A stretch of 63,431 bases of DNA from Serpula lacrymans var. lacrymans S7.9 (lineage: Eukaryota > Basidiomycota > Agaricomycetes > Boletales > Serpulaceae). The position numbers and the translations under genes were made by a program. The stretch lies in contig NW_006763298.1 in the NCBI RefSeq assembly GCF_000218685.1, positions 2,012,681-2,076,111 on the forward strand. The letters run 5' to 3'. Positions 47,937 through 58,488 of this stretch are shown here, in pieces. A model generated the notes under the pieces. The model did no database searches. It was not told the origin of the DNA and worked only from the letters and a program-made list of their open reading frames with translations. How positions within the stretch are numbered: position 1 is the stretch's first letter; every line of letters begins with the position of its first letter.

Positions 47937-48780
47937 CCCCAGATAGCTATTATAGCCCATATAGCACTATATAGGCTCTTATAGCTGGTATAGCTGGTAT
48001 AGTTGGTGTAGACAAGTCCCTATTATATAGCTCTATATAGCTAGGTTTGTAACTATACCAGCTCTGATAGCTGCCTATAGTTTGTATAGCAAGACTGTGG
48101 CTGACAACAAAAAATCTGCCAGCTGTGGAAATTGAACCCACAACCACATGTTAACCGCTTTTTTGAGCTTACTAAGCATATACATACCAAAGCACTTGTA
48201 GGCTTACACAAAATAATATACCATGTACTATATATAATCACTTTTTGGACTTAGTGAAATTTCTGATAAGTTATTGGTGTAAGCTGCCTTGTATCTATGG
48301 ACTTTGAAATAAGCAGCTACCTGATAAAGTACTTCCTATAGCACAACTAAGTAATATTCTGACAATTATTCTGATAATTATTTTGACTGGTTTAAAGATG
48401 CTTTTGTCAATTTCTTTTAACTATTTTCACAACTATTAGTAAACTATGAGAGTGGTCATAGATAGAGTCCAGCTATATAGCACTATAGGTAGCTATGAAA
48501 GAGACCATAGATATATTACCTGGTAATCAGACAATAAGTAGCATTTTTGATGTTGGGATCACTTTTATAAAATAATTGGACTCACACATAAGATTCCTAG
48601 AGTATATAGTAAACAATCAACATTTTAGTAAATTACTGACCTACAGCTGCTATAGCTCAAAATCAACTCTCATAGCTCATATAGCCTTACTACTGTACCT
48701 GTAAAGCTCAATACCAACTCCTATAGCCGGTATAGCTGGTATAGTAACCTGCCTAGCTATATAGCTATATGGTTTTTCCC
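47937..48780. repeat. TATAGC/AGCTAT-rich low-complexity tract with a degenerate tRNA-like segment
   Basis: Dense runs of TATAGC, TATAGCTGG and AGCTATATAG occur at 47943-48095, 48470-48500 and 48648-48775. Between them, on the minus strand at about 48115-48205, is a tRNA-like stretch with B-box-like GGGTTCAATTTCC and a T-arm TGTGG/CCACA. The right edge interrupts the C-terminus of the Plavaka gene. It may be a SINE-derived satellite-like expansion. Confidence 0.5.
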
Positions 48781-48784
48781 AATG

Positions 48785-51570
48785 CTGGTCATTCTCCAGG
48801 TCAACATTGTTGTCTAGGCTATCTAAACAGAATTTGAAGCCATGGAAGATATCGAGGTTTTGAAATGGAAGGGGTAGTAATCTGGTTCCACGATGTGTAT
48901 TTGGGTGAGTTAGTTTACTGTTAAAAAAGACTTTGAGTGCTGATTCAAATCCAGAACACTGATACTTCTCCATGACGTCCAAAATGCTTTGCTGACATTT
49001 ATTAGGGTATTTTGCTATGACACTCCTTTGGTCTGGAATTTGGAGCGAGGGAATCTGTCTTCTTTATTATCCATGGTCATTCTCAGATAGCTCTGGAAAG
49101 CAACCACCTTTTCACGATGCAGGAGCCATGTCACCATTTGTGGTGCTTCATTTCTTTTATTAGAAGCCCTCCAACCATCTTTAGCAAAGTCAATATGGAA
49201 GTGCTCAAACATCTTGGTGTTGTAATTATTGGTGGTTCCAAACCATGTGATGAACTGGCAGTAGTGGAGGAGAGAGTGGAATTAAGGGATGTTCAGGTGT
49301 TCTCTTATGTTGAGTTGTACCAATATATTTTTATGTTTGTGGAAAGTGTCCAAAGCATCTGAAAGGTAGCCCAGAGTGGTGTCGTCATGAGTGGGATACT
49401 GTGCTATCTGGATGAAGTCCAAGAGGGGTCGGTATGCAAGTATAGCGCTCCTGGGTATTTTTCCAATCAAATATCCTAGCAATATATGGCCCATATCCTT
49501 TCTCTCTTCTCCTCCAATCTGGCCTAATGCAGAGATTCTATTTTTGAAATGACGAACACCATAATAAGCAGGAAGGGAGGAAATGTGCTGATCAAGCTCC
49601 TTAGGATCCATAAGATCCTTGCACCAGTTCACCATATGCTTAAAGATTCCTTGGTATAGTTGATGGAGAATATTGGGGGAAACAGATAAATGAATGTCAC
49701 AATGAGGGAAGTTGAGCCAGAATGGCTTGTAAACACCACCAAAGACCTTTTTTTCCTTGCACCTCTCCTGAAATTAATTGGAGGAGTTTGCATTGACTTT
49801 AGCATCATGAATGACTTCCTCAGTCCAGGTCTGTCTATGTGGCTCCCCAGCAGTAGATTCTGAGAGCTCAGAAGCAGGTCTTTTGCATTCGGGACATGTG
49901 TCATGCTTTGTATGATAAAATTGGATAATGACCAAACCAGGGATTGAACCTGGAACCTTCTGGATACATGCCAGCTGCTCTACCAATTGAGCTATATGGC
50001 CAAGGTTACAATGTAGGATCTTAAACATGACATGCAACCACAGACGTCTTACACAGAATAGCTGCTGCATACTGGGCTGGCTTACAAATCAGAGGTATTA
50101 TCCTATGGGGTATTGGTATGTCAGAGTATATTCTAACATTGTATATGTCACAAGACATTGTTCTGGATAATCTGCAACATAGCAAGCCAAGATAGGATGG
50201 ACTCTCCTTATAGCACCATCTCCCCCTGTAACATTAATTTCTTCGATACCAGCTCTCTTCAAAGGCTCTAGTATAATCCACATTGACTCATGAAAAAGAT
50301 GCTGAACTCTTGAAGACTTCTCCTTTACAGTAAACTGAGATCTTGTGGCTTTATTGACCGTCAGATATCCTATAAGTATGCAAGCATGTTGGCTTGGCTT
50401 ATGACATATAGCTCTGGGTATGTTGCCAAGTGTGAGATAGACAGGGTAGGCTGATTTAGAATTAGAGAGTTGTGTGAGCTGGGTTTTGTCCATTGCAATG
50501 ATAACAGGAGCCAAGGCTTCCCCAGATGGTAGCCGAGCCTATTCCAAAGATTTTGTAAATCACTGTAAGTTGGAGATACATAACCATGCTCACCTGAATA
50601 GCATGCCACCATTTTCCCGTCCACATTTCATGATAAATCCTTGATTCTTTCCTCGCATTGGTGAAAATCTTTATTGGGCAATAGACTACATGTTTGGCAT
50701 GTGCAGGGTTCCCAAGGAGAGTCCTGATGGCTGAAAGTACATCTCTATACTAAATAAGGTTTGTATCATCCAGAGTATCAGGAAAAAATATGATAGTTTA
50801 TTTCTATTCAGCCCTAAATGGTATGCTGTAGTCAACAATCTTGTGTAATCTACGTATATTAAGGTAAGAAAGCCCCAGCTTCTCCCTGACCTGGCAATAA
50901 TATAAGCAAGATTCATAAAAATCATGAAATCACTGACACCTGGGATACTTAACAGCCAATTAAAAGACTGGTGCCCTATACCATCTTGAATTGCCCAACA
51001 TGCTACTCTCCAATCCGTCTCCGAGGCAAAGGAGAAGAACTTGGGGTCTGAAGCTTCACCCATTTCTACGTCTTGACCATCCCGACCTGCTGCAATGGAT
51101 TCTCTTCTCCACCTCTGATGTAAAGTCTCATCCATGCTTATGACCTTGCCAGCTGTGGGATGTTCTACCTCCATACATTCATCCTCATTGTCATCTAGGA
51201 CTATTGAGTTCTGATGAAGGGATGGGCCTGCTGCATTCTCCCCATCATCAATAATGTCAGAATGTGCGATTGGAATGAATGAAAAAAGATCCTCTTGCAA
51301 CTCCTGTAGTACTTCGCCAATTGCCTCCTCCATATGCTCATCATCTATTAACATGTCTAATCCACTAGCTTCCTCTCCATTATCTTCTTGTGGCTGTGGG
51401 ATAGCAAGTGATCGTGACTTTCCTTTGTGGTACCACAGGCATTTTTTTGCAGAGCCAAGATGTGTGTTAACAGCATGAGCTGTTGCAAATGACCTTCCAC
51501 ATCCAGCAGGACACATGTAGGGAGCGTCTCTGTTAACCAGTATACAATGATGATATATAGGCAAGGACAT
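48785..51570 (-). pseudogene. Plavaka-type DNA transposon gene, second copy
   Basis: Starts MSLPIYHHCILVNRDAPY, with a C2H2 finger CPAGCGRSFATAHAVNTHLG then KKCLWYHKGK. An acidic linker precedes SDPKFFSFASETDWRVACWA and HQSFNWLLSIPG. Later exons give YSDLQNLWNRLGY, APVIIAMDKTQLTQLSNSKS, AYPVYLTLGNIPRAICHKPS, AGIEEINVTGGDGAIRRVHP and CYVADYPEQCL, CPECKRPASEL, QHISSLPAYYGVRHF and GISALGQIGGEERKDM-like text, FHIDFAKDGWRASNKRNEAPQ and FHGFKFCLDSLDN. Introns look canonical. The 3' end is lost in the TATAGC-rich tract and a tRNA-like block lies in one intron/exon border (49930-50001). Far more complete than the copy at 3.5 kb; catalytic integrity not proven. Confidence 0.8.
49930..50001 (-). repeat. 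tRNA-like sequence inside the Plavaka gene (Thr-UGU-like relic)
   Basis: The minus strand folds as a 72-nt cloverleaf: acceptor 6 of 7 pairs, D stem GCTC/GAGC, anticodon stem 4 of 5, T stem CCAGG/CCTGG, with A-box TAGCTCAATTGG and B-box GGTTCAATCCC. The loop reads CATGTAT, which would put TGT at the anticodon, but position 33 is A rather than the invariant T. Probably a tRNA-derived insertion, not a working tRNA. Confidence 0.55.
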
Positions 51571-51692
51571 AATAGAAGAAATGGGAGTCTGAATTATAAT
51601 GGTCCTCCGAGTCACTGATAAAATGAATCTGTAATAAGTCTTGCTATTTTGGGCAATGCAGCAGTTACAATCATATGTTGTCCATTCATGTG

Positions 51693-52295
51693 CTAGTTAA
51701 AGTATAAAAGAAACAAAGTAGAAAACAACCACCAGTATAAAGAACACAATTCAACATAGAGTCCCATCAGCTGAAAAATCTGCTCGTGGAGGGGCACTGA
51801 GTTTTTCTCCCTGTCCTTAAGCTCAGCCAGTGCATGGACACTTCTCCATTTTGCTGGTGGAAGAGCTTTGGGATTGGTGGGGTTGTCAGAGCTAGCACTC
51901 ATCAAGACTAGGTCAGGACGCCATTTGCCACCACCGTCTTCTACTGAACGGATTGAGTTGGCAGCAATCCACCATCTCAAGGAGGCAGTTGCCCTGCTCG
52001 GTAATGCAGAGTAGACCTTTAGTACAATGTTGTTAAGGAATGCCATACACTCATCCTCCAAACCTGGACTCCATGGTTTTGTAAAGTCTGGGCAGCCACT
52101 CATTGTTGTCCAGGATCTATCCTCGGTGCTGTAATAACCTGCATCACATAACAAAACCAACATGTTGTATAGCATGGCTTTTGTCCCATATTGACCTGTG
52201 AAAATGTGAGATAAAGGGAAAATTACTGGGAGGAAATCCTCTAGTGTGCAGTACACTTTAAGGGGTGCAGCCTCTTTCTTCAAAAGGGGGTCCAT
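51693..52295 (-). pseudogene. FunK1-type protein kinase, N-terminal fragment
   Basis: Reads WWIAANSIRSVEDGGGKWRP, DLVLMSASSDNP, AKWRSVHALAELKDRE and PLHEQIFQLMG. This is the pattern of the region preceding the kinase domain in fungal FunK1 proteins. The catalytic kinase lobes do not follow; downstream is the start of the Plavaka gene 120 bp away. It may have been captured or truncated by that transposon. Confidence 0.5.
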
Positions 52296-52823
52296 AAACC
52301 TATGAAAACATTGTGTTGGGCCTTTTATAGCAAACCCACTGAACTAAATAGCAAAAAGACAACGGCTAGGGAGTCAGTATGGGGCAGCAAAGTCAAGTGA
52401 AGTACACATACCTTTGGATGTGTGAAAGGTGTGGTGCAGCGGAGCAGCAGTGGCTATTGGAGTAGTTTATAAGCTACCCAGGCACAATGTGATCAAAAAA
52501 GAGACTTACCAAAGCATTTGGAGATGAGGTGATGACAGATGTTGATCCAGTAGTAGACATCTCAGGGATGAAGCTGTTTCAATAGGGTGGGTGAAAGCTA
52601 GTAAAAAAGGAAGAAGAATTATCTACCACCAGCATATTCACTATTCTGCCTTTGCCATCTCCAGAGGGAGTTCCACATCGAGCTTAAATTAACCCAGACA
52701 TTTCCCATGTCTGTGGGAGGACAATTGGCAGTGTATCCATAGAGTTTTGGCTTTGGCATTACATCCTAGAAAGAGAAGTGCTTGAGTGCACGAGCACTTC
52801 CCATATGTAGTAGTGGAGAGTTT
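52296..52823. other. Unannotated AT-rich spacer
   Basis: No gene is supported. A diverged copy of the neighbouring TIR motif (TTTGGCATTACATCCTAGAA) is at about 52753-52773. Confidence 0.35.
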
Positions 52824-53591
52824 TTGGCAGTATGTCCCAGAAAAGAAATATTTTGATTAGATTAGATTCTGGGTGTTTCCACTATACAAGAGGCTTCCAC
52901 TTTTTTTTGAATTTCGACCAGAGTATAATAGAAAAAGGGGAAAGATCGAGATACTCTACAAGTGAGCGAGCTACATGTTTTTTATATCTAATCTGCTAGT
53001 CTGTGGCATGCCCAGAGCCTGTGAAACTGTTGCATATACATACCCAATGTTCTAAAGCCAAAAGTAGGGCTGTAGAATGATTGCTGAGGTGGTTGATGAG
53101 TTTGGGGAAGTATGTTCACTTACATCTTGGAGCTATCTTGCCCACATCCTGCAACTTCTCATCGTCTTTTCGCAATATGGGAGTTATTCTGTGAAATTGA
53201 GCACCTTTACTGGTATATGCTGCTGCAATTGGTGCTCGTGCAGTATGTCCCAGAAAAAAAAGTGCTCCAGCACTTGAGTGACAAAACTGGATAAACCCGG
53301 TCTCTGCTGAAGCAGCCATTGTTCTCCTAGGAGTCATTATACTGTAGCGAGTAGCACCTCCGACTATAAGTAGTAGGGGGTTTAGTATAGGAATACCTCA
53401 GTTGTTTCTATAGCCTCTCGGGCAGCGGCTGAGGTATATTACATTACATTTATTAGAGATCACCTTAAACTAACACCTATTGTAGTTTCACTTAGGTAAA
53501 TAATAAAGTCGTTTCTATAGCCTCTCGGGCAGCGGCTGAGTTTCACTTAGTTTTATTATTGAGCACCCCCCTTTCTGGGACATACTGCCAA
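52824..53591. mobile_element. Small element with perfect 20-bp terminal inverted repeats
   Basis: TTGGCAGTATGTCCCAGAAA at 52824-52843 is the exact reverse complement of 53572-53591. A further direct copy of the inner part (GCAGTATGTCCCAGAAAA) lies at about 53242. Within it is the LTR-like repeat 53279-53540. No coding frame and no matching target duplication were seen. Confidence 0.5.
53279..53540 (+). repeat. LTR-like direct repeat, copy 2
   Basis: Collinear with 45596-45874, but lacks about 20 nt near GTTCTCCATGGAGTAACCA. Contains the same TATA-like and AATAAA-like boxes and both copies of the 28-nt motif. Confidence 0.6.
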
Positions 53592-53608
53592 CTGCCAACT
53601 ACCAAGCC

Positions 53609-54274
53609 ATGAAAGTGTCCGTATCTGAAACTGAGGTATTGCTCCGTATCCTTGACATGCATACCCATGACTTGGAACTTCTACTTCAACTGCTCAACAA
53701 CAGCCCAAACCTACCACCAAACCTTGTGAATTTCCACCCATACTTATCTGTACTGGTCACTTATGGATTATTATCACGTTCTGTGCTATTTGTGGGTCAA
53801 GGTGAACACACCAACAATCCTATCCCTCAACAGGAACTTTCTTCCTGGGCGGCAAGCCAGAATACTACCTATTCCAGCAATGTGGACAATTTGAATGCGA
53901 CAAATCTATGGGATGAGCTCCTGCCCTGGCAGTCTTCACCACAGAACTTGAACTGGAACCGCTCTCTTCCTGCTACAATCAATGAACCTATCAATGTCTC
54001 CCTTTCCACACCTCATTCTTCCATATCCTTGCTTCCATCACCTCTCATCGCTACCTCTTCACAATGTCCCATTTCTGACTTCTCACTTCCACAGGTTGAT
54101 ATGGGATCACCGCCTTCGCAGTGCATACCAAGGACTCAGATGGCTACTGGTCAACATGAGATAGATAAAGCAAATTTAAATGCTACAGCACCAGTATCAG
54201 CATCAGCAACATGCCACTATCGCTTGAAAAAAAAAGAGAGTTACCGCTGCAAAACTGGGGGGAGAATCCTATGA
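53609..54274 (+). CDS. Hypothetical 221-residue Ser/Asn/Pro-rich protein
   Basis: An open frame starting MKVSVSETEVLLRILDMHTH, with a leucine-rich first 40 residues (LELLLQLLNNSPNLPPNLV) and then low-complexity Ser/Thr/Asn/Pro sequence and a basic end (YRLKKKESYRCK). No domain was recognised. It starts 18 bp after the TIR at 53591 and is followed after 97 bp by repeat R3. It may be a transposon accessory protein or a remnant; coding status is uncertain. Confidence 0.35.
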   Translation: MKVSVSETEVLLRILDMHTHDLELLLQLLNNSPNLPPNLVNFHPYLSVLVTYGLLSRSVLFVGQGEHTNNPIPQQELSSWAASQNTTYSSNVDNLNATNLWDELLPWQSSPQNLNWNRSLPATINEPINVSLSTPHSSISLLPSPLIATSSQCPISDFSLPQVDMGSPPSQCIPRTQMATGQHEIDKANLNATAPVSASATCHYRLKKKESYRCKTGGRIL

Positions 54275-54370
54275 CACTGCCAAGTCCCAATCTCAATCAG
54301 CGTGTCCAAGGGGGGGTGTTGCATTTGCCCTATCATGGAGAGAGATGGCGGAAGTGTCTGGAGAAGACGG

Positions 54371-55768
54371 TGTCATGCACCAAAATTGGTAGCATGGACA
54401 GGTGTCAAAAATGAAGTGAATATTCAAAAAGACTTGCCTTTGCGCCACATAGGCACAGTGCCATATGGAATAGTAATTAATATTGCCTTTTTTGAACTTG
54501 TGGCTGATCAGCACCACCTCTATTAAACAATCAAGTTGCACTCACCTTTGCTTTCCATTCGGTACCTTTGGCAATTTTTTGCATTGCCACTGGCTACACA
54601 TGGCATGGTGCCCTCGCTTTCATTGTTTCCTTCACTTCCCTTCCTTTTCCTAGCCCCACCATGGGTCCCTTACTCTCGTTTTTATTCTCACCCGACGGTT
54701 GCTTCTGGATCCCCATTTTAGTTCACCTCCTCGTCACCTCCACCCTCCTCCTCCTCCTCATTTTCTTTGCTCCCCCACCATATCTGATGTCACCACTCTC
54801 TATCCGCTTCCGTCGCCAATCCGTTGACCACCATGTGCTACTGCTGATATCAGCAAAGCCCCGGCAGCCGGTCCAAATTAGGCAACAGGTCCATCTTCAT
54901 GACATTGATCTTCTATTGTATACTATCAAGTCATTGGTCACTTGTCTCGCCTGGTTGGAGTGTGGGTGGGTAGTTTTTGAGCTGGAGAAGGTTTGTCCCC
55001 TTGCATTGCCTATGTACATCACTGTCCAATTCACTTGGGTACATTTATCCTTTGTCCATCGTCTTCGCTACAGCTACACCTACCACACACTGCCTGGGAC
55101 TCACTTGTTCCAAATTGGAACTACTCCCATCCCTCCCTCGTTTGACCAGGTGGTCCAATACAACCAGTCCATTGGTAAGGCCATGGAACCGTCGGATTTG
55201 GACTAGGTGGTGGACCGGTGGCTCCAATTTCTTTTTTTTCAGCAGAACATTCATTTACAGTGTAATTATTTTTGATTTTTGAATCATTTTTATGGACACA
55301 TATTTTTTTGAAATGCCCGACTGACAATAAAGGAACTGTGTTGATACTGATAATATTTTTGCATTGCTTTCTTTACTGCATCTTCCCATGACATCACGAT
55401 TTCCTTGCTCTCTTTCTGCTATTGGACTTTATTTTATGGCTGTACAAACCTGTGACATTACTTACACAGCATTCATTGTTATATCTCTTTCTTTTCCTTA
55501 TTTTGACAATCTTATCCTGTACTACCTACACAGGATTTGTCAGCATACATTCCTTCCTTCATGTTCTTTCTCATTCTCTTTGCACAGCTATACTGTACAT
55601 AGCCTACCTTTCTTTTACTATATAAACCCCTGTATTTTACCTTGTAAGAAATAAGATATCCAATCCAGACTTCTTCTCTAATCTCAAGTTCACTACACTC
55701 TGCTACTTGTGATCCAGTGTGGTCACAACACTTCCCACTGCTACCACTGTTAATTGCTGTCATTGTCA
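54371..55768 (+). repeat. Dispersed ORF-bearing repeat R, copy R3
   Basis: Starts TGTCATGCACCAAA and ends near GCTGTCATTGTCA, matching R2 end to end in the opposite orientation. The 212-codon ORF (54568-55206) is nearly the same as in R2, beginning further in because of a deletion at about 54565. AATAAA is at about 55328 and TATATAAACCCC at about 55620. Confidence 0.7.
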
Positions 55769-55829
55769 GCAATCCTCCTCTTAGGTGTGCTGGGGACATC
55801 ACCAATAAGCTGGGAAATACTAGGGTCAG

Positions 55830-56808
55830 GACGACTGAGTGATGAAACCGGCACTAAGTGCATCTGCAATGCCAAGGATGGCGGAAGGTCCTGTCACCTT
55901 GGTATGAAGGCACTTTGATGCAGATGCAGGAGTGGGTGATCCAGAAGCTGCATGTTTGCATTTTAATCTCTGAGACACTTCAATAGAATCCTAGAAGAGT
56001 AGTAGTGAGGTAAAGTCAACATCAAGCCATATCACATACCTGAGACTTTTCTTCCCCATCCAAGTCTAAATCACTCTCTGGATGACCATCCGCTGTGCCC
56101 ACATCATCTTGATCCACTTGCTCCTTATAAGGATGAGGCAAAGGCAAAGAAGGCTCACCAATCTCTGGGATATAAAAAGCACCCTCACCAGTGGCATAGT
56201 GTCCATCAATGAGTCTGATTATATCATTGTAGAGCGGTAAAGGGTTTGTACGCCATGGTTTTGCTTCTGGATGAGGCTGAGACAGATCTAATTGAGTACA
56301 TCTCATACTAAACTATTGACTCTACACTTACTGCAATATAGTTATCCCACACATCTTCTTCAGCAGTTACTTTCTTTCTGGTATCATCCCATCCAAAACC
56401 AGACAGCTCTTGAAGCTGCTGAACAACAAGGCACATAGCCTTTAACTGTGATGATAAAAATCAATACAATATATGTTGTACAATGGTTGACTTACTGTTC
56501 CCCAACATCGGCTATAATTTGTAGATATCTTTGGTGCACCACCACTGGTTTTATGACTCTGCACTAGCACAACAGCTGTAGCAACAAAAGCTGGTTTTTT
56601 GAAGTTATTGTCAGGTCGATTGCCTTCCATTTGTGCCTCCTTCAATTTATCCACTAATGTGGCATCATCCTCTGATGTCCATTTTGCGTTTCAGGGCTCT
56701 TTTGGGGCTGAAATCTGAGATTGTTGACTAGGAGATTGGTTCTTTTTGTTGGCAAGGAGCCTGTCTTTCATAGATGAAATCTTGAGTGTGAGCTTTTGAG
56801 AGGTCATT
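55830..56808 (-). pseudogene. Myb/SANT-like domain protein with a nonsense codon
   Basis: From about 56808: MTSQKLTLKISSMKDRLLAN, then PKEP-stop-NAKWTSEDDATLVDKLKEAQ, FKKPAFVATAVVL, KISTNYSRCWGT, an intron at about 56445-56500, and LQELSGFGWDDTRKKVTAEE with DVWDNYIA. After another intron come KPWRTNPLPLYNDIIRLIDG and an acidic tail. This is the Myb/SANT-like DNA-binding family that accompanies transposases in fungi and plants. A TGA lies near 56690 just before the SANT helix; a downstream start would be needed for a functional product. Confidence 0.6.
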
Positions 56809-56957
56809 GGGGGCTTTTGAGGTGGTTTTTAGAGTGATAGAGCAGTGTGAGGTACTGTAGTTTGAGTGTAAAAGTTGGGAACACAATTTGCAGCCCGGTG
56901 TGACAAAGTTTTTTTGAAACAAGCTGAGTTGCCAAACATGTCAGCTCGTTCCAAAAT

Positions 56958-58130
56958 GGCACCGTTTTACAGCTAATTGCAGATCGTTAGACATCCCGGT
57001 GTGAAAGATGTGCACTTGGAGTTGAAGTGGGATGAGCGGGAAGTAAATTCTTTTAGACTTGTAAGACTAATCTCAGAGTCTGCCCGAGGTGCCACAGCTA
57101 CGCCAACCAGACTTACAGCTAATTGCAGAATGTTAGACATGTCAGCATAGAAATTGCATACAGGCAGACTTGAAAAATAGAAATCCCCGAAAGGTCAGGA
57201 GACTGTATCTTAAGTCTGGTTGGCATAGCTGTGGCACCTCAGGCAGACTCTGAGATTAGTCTTACGAGTCTAAAATAATTTACTTCCCGCTCATCCCGCT
57301 TCAACTCCGAGTGCACATTTTTCACACCGGGATGTCTAACAATCTGCAATTACAGCTGATTTCATAACAATAGACCTATCCTATGAGTTAGTGTGCAGGC
57401 GGACTTCAGCGGAGTGTATATGTATATTTTTGGGAAGAACCCAAAGTGTCTGGGAGAGACTAGTCAACCCTCGACCAACATGCGGCACCATATTCCCAAG
57501 GAGCAGAAGATACTAACGTATGAATTGTCTTGCATCCATGGCCTCTCAGACAGACATGTTAGCCATTACCTAGGAATCAGTCAACGGACCATCAGGCGCA
57601 TCCGGAAGACCTTCCGGGACACTGGTGAAGTGGGACACCAACTAGCTTGTCAAGGACGGCCTTGTGCCCTTGATGGCTTGGAAGCGAGTGTCAGTTTTTT
57701 CTTTTATTCTTCTGATGTGCTGATAAAACAAGTTTTTGATTAGTTCCTTGAAGGCTGCATTGAAAGACAGCCTGATATGATCCTCTCAGAGTTTCTAGAT
57801 TCCATTTTTTTCTTTGGCGAGCACTCCACCGAATAGTCTACACCAATTTTTTCAAAGACTTGGCTATCACACTTATCACACCAGCCACACTCGGTACTGA
57901 GCCAAATATTCTAGTCTCCCTAAATTTCAGATTTACTACATTTTAAGCTCATTTGTAGTTTTGCTCTGTACACTAACTCATTGGACAGGTCTATCGTTAT
58001 GAAATCAGCTGTAGCTGTAAGACACAATCTCCTGATCTTTCGGGGATTTCTATTTTTCAAGTCCACCTGTATGCGATTTCTATGCTGACATGTCTAACGT
58101 TCTGCAATTAGCTGTAAAACGAAACGCGAC
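56958..58130. mobile_element. Nested Tc1/mariner-type and foldback (MITE-like) elements
   Basis: Four inverted-repeat relations overlap. Arms 56965-57115 and 57205-57357 form a foldback. 57113-57203 is inverted at about 58013-58123. 57355-57400 is inverted at about 57970-58015 around a transposase relic. The outer ends both start CGTTTTACAGCTAATTGCAG. Ends are preceded by TA, as expected for Tc1/mariner insertion. Confidence 0.6.
57393..57830 (+). pseudogene. Tc1/mariner-like transposase N-terminal relic
   Basis: HTH region KILTYELSCIHGLSDRHVSH followed by YLGISQRTIRRIRKTFRDTG and GRPCALDGLEA. A probable intron follows and then FLEGCIERQPDMILSEFLDS, after which the catalytic DDE domain is missing. 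The relic is flanked by inverted repeats ACAGCTGATTTCATAAC. It is internally deleted and non-autonomous. Confidence 0.65.
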
Positions 58131-58488
58131 TTTTTTGGCGGGCGACGTTTTGAAACGGTGGCTGCCGAACGGGCCCTTAGTAAGTAAGTCTCGTATTGCA
58201 TGTAGTTTTGGGGGGTCCCGACGTTATGCGTTATGAGACAATCAACTATATTCCCAAACTAGGTATACCTAGTATCAGTGCCGTTACGTCGATACAATCA
58301 AAATGCGACATTGGGAGAAGCACAACTTGAATCAAGAAAACAACCAATACAAATACACGCATGCCATTGGGGAGATAGTACCTCACTTACGTGAATTGGT
58401 TTATCATTTGGTGCAGCTTTCCAGAGTCCAAACCCGTTGACCGTGGCTCAATGTGACACGCAAACGGGGCCGGACGACTTTCAGAACG
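58131..58488. other. Spacer and start of the duplicated P450 block
   Basis: No gene to about 58297. From there (CAAAATGCGACATTGGGAG) the sequence is collinear with 23806 onward. The ancestral P450 stop corresponds to about 58390. Confidence 0.5.

Noticed and set aside
49930..50001. Functional tRNA-Thr(UGU)
   Set aside because: Position 33 is A instead of T, the anticodon stem and acceptor stem each have a mismatch, and it lies within a transposon gene.
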